DNA from: Bacteroidales bacterium
GTDB lineage: Bacteria > Bacteroidota > Bacteroidia > Bacteroidales > CG2-30-32-10
Assembly (NCBI GenBank): GCA_035353855.1
Contig: DAOQAK010000005.1
Span: 1-64,000, forward strand
Direction of reading: 5' to 3'
Length of the DNA stretch: 64,000 nt
Part shown: piece by piece, positions 62,702 through 64,000 of the stretch
Layout of the letters: the number at the start of each line of letters is the position of its first letter
Numbering within the stretch: position 1 is the stretch's first letter
Position numbers and translations under genes: made by a program
Notes under the pieces: model-generated
The model's input: the letters and a program-made list of their open reading frames with translations, nothing else
Told to the model about the DNA's origin: nothing
Databases searched by the model: none

Positions 62702-64000
62702 TTATGAATGATTTTCTTTAAAAGTTTTTAATCGGTTTTCTAATGTTTCAAACTGTGAACGTTGAATTAGTGATACGCATGCGCGCAAACCTTCTATTTT
62801 TTCACTGCCCGTGATTACAAGTGAAATAGCGCTTATACCATAATACAATAATTCTTTTAATAAGTCTTCTCCTGCCAAACCCGGGTAAGAAATTGTAAAA
62901 TAAAATCCGTCGGCTATAGGTTTATCAATATCCATATCGTATACAATTTTAAACCCATTGTCAGTGAACATCTTTTTTAAAATCCTTGCTCTTTCGCCAT
63001 ATTCACGAATTTCTTTTACAAAATCAAAAGTACCATTATTGACTGCTTTTAAAAGAGCCAGTACAGCGTACTGCGCAGAATGAGATGTTCCGGCAGTTGT
63101 TGCATATACTGTTCCATGTACCAGTGCATGACCAAAGTTTGGAGAAGAATAATATTTTAATAGATCGTTATGGTTTGAATTGAAAAGTTTATCGGAAATA
63201 GCGCACATTGCTACACGTTGTCCTGCATAGCTGAATGATTTTGATGTTGACATCAGCAATACATAATTATCCGTATATTTTGCAACAGTAAGCTGAAACG
63301 GAGGAATACCGGGCTTTGAAATATCTTTACGAAAATCCATTGCAAAGTATGCCAGGTCTTCAGCAACAACAACATCATATTTTGTAGCAAGTTCTCCGAT
63401 AATTTTAAGTTCTTCTTCGTTAAAGCAGATCCATGAAGGATTGTTAGGATTAGAATAAAGAATAGTTGAAATATTTCCTTTAGCGAGTATTGATTCGAGT
63501 TTAGCTTTTAGCTTATCGCCTCTGAAATCGTACACATCAAAATGTTCCTGCTTTAATCCAATCATTTTTACCAATTGTTTATGAACCGGAAACCCCGGGT
63601 CAATAAAAAGAATAGTATCTCTTTGTGCATTCATTCTTCCTGCAACCATGAATGTTGCAAAAGCACCATTAATAGAACCAACGGTTGGAATACAGGCAAC
63701 AGGATTTACATTAACATCAAGAAAGTTCTTTATAAATTTAGATATTTCAATTTTTAGTTCGGGTATTCCGTCAAGGTCGGGATATAAAGATGCAATACCT
63801 GCATCTAGTGCTGCTTTTTCGGCTTCTATTGCAATTTTAGGTGCAGGCAATCCGGGAATTCCCATTTCCATGCGAATAAATTTTTGACCGCTTTTTTCTT
63901 CAACCTGGTTTATTAATTTTTTTATTTCCCTTATGGATGCAGTACCTATATTTTCAACTCGGTTTTCTTTTAAGATATTATCTACAATTTCTTTTGGTAT
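62702..64000 (-). CDS. PLP-dependent aminotransferase, class I/II (5' end cut by window)
   Basis: A fold-type I aminotransferase. The frame stays open to the last base, so the true start lies beyond the window; a Met at 63871 is internal. Visible are the region GTASIREIKKLINQVEEKSG before FIRMEMGIPGLPAPKIA, the substrate-loop SLYPDLDGIPELK, YSNPNNPSWICF, AEDLAYFAMDF and the PLP Lys in MSTSKSFSYAGQRVAMC. The C-terminal arm has GLRACVSLIQRS. It likely transfers the amino group from an amino acid to 2-oxoglutarate. Standing directly before the glycyl radical operon, it may supply a 2-oxo acid or its derivative to that pathway (inference). Confidence 0.88.
   Translation of the reverse strand: MPKEIVDNILKENRVENIGTASIREIKKLINQVEEKSGQKFIRMEMGIPGLPAPKIAIEAEKAALDAGIASLYPDLDGIPELKIEISKFIKNFLDVNVNPVACIPTVGSINGAFATFMVAGRMNAQRDTILFIDPGFPVHKQLVKMIGLKQEHFDVYDFRGDKLKAKLESILAKGNISTILYSNPNNPSWICFNEEELKIIGELATKYDVVVAEDLAYFAMDFRKDISKPGIPPFQLTVAKYTDNYVLLMSTSKSFSYAGQRVAMCAISDKLFNSNHNDLLKYYSSPNFGHALVHGTVYATTAGTSHSAQYAVLALLKAVNNGTFDFVKEIREYGERARILKKMFTDNGFKIVYDMDIDKPIADGFYFTISYPGLAGEDLLKELLYYGISAISLVITGSEKIEGLRACVSLIQRSQFETLENRLKTFKENHS

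Overview
The window is AT-rich DNA from a member of the Bacteroidota, probably an anaerobic, Bacteroidales- or Marinilabiliales-like organism. The evidence is a full-length SprA (type IX secretion translocon), three proteins with T9SS-type C-terminal sorting domains, the conserved blocks acpP-fabF-rnc-IPExxxVDY and malic enzyme-ruvA-sprA-gcvH-vanZ, rimP-nusA-infB, and several copies of the Bacteroidota promoter pattern TTTG-N17..21-TAnnTTTG. Two glycyl radical enzymes with their activases point to anaerobic metabolism.

Layout. 0.2-6.3 kb: a DUF4468 protein, a lipoprotein, an amidohydrolase, then rlmN, a MOSC-MoaB fusion and an HD protein in one operon, and a DUF1573 protein. 6.8-8.7 kb: a T9SS-exported thioredoxin-like protein (Omp28-like) whose reading frame is interrupted only by a TGA at the first position of its CxxC motif; this is a candidate selenoprotein. 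8.9-11.8 kb: an SSAT-like acetyltransferase, kdsB, an HU/SPOR protein and trmB. 11.9-14.9 kb: a large FAD/Fe-S oxidase. 15-19.8 kb: the rimP-nusA-infB operon with a leader hairpin and a terminator. 20.2-26.5 kb: a giant alpha-2-macroglobulin. 26.7-29.6 kb: GNAT, MFS and a short SSB. 30-33.3 kb: gatD and gatE, the archaeal-type Glu-tRNA(Gln) amidotransferase. 33.5-37.3 kb: purN, acpP, fabF, rnc, an IPExxxVDY protein and tRNA-Leu(CAA). 38-41 kb: a lipoprotein, a T9SS cargo protein and a sirtuin. 41-51.5 kb: malic enzyme, ruvA, sprA, gcvH and a VanZ-like gene. 51.5-55.4 kb: queD, a secreted endonuclease I, a TPR protein, mntP, free methionine-(R)-sulfoxide reductase and a lipoprotein. 55.5-64 kb: on the minus strand, an aminotransferase (cut by the window end) followed by two glycyl radical enzyme/activase pairs.

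The spaces between genes hold several families of short dispersed repeats: a near-identical 57-bp palindromic element at 27.4 and 37.9 kb in opposite orientation, a threefold ~70-bp element with TTGTCTT ends at 29.6-29.9 kb, degenerate CTCTGTG-type repeats, and small GC-rich hairpins.

The main points for follow-up are the candidate selenocysteine (UxxC) in a T9SS cargo protein, the gatDE pair next to an otherwise conserved bacterial block, and the two-GRE operon of unknown substrate. No phage, IS transposase, CRISPR array or rRNA gene was seen.
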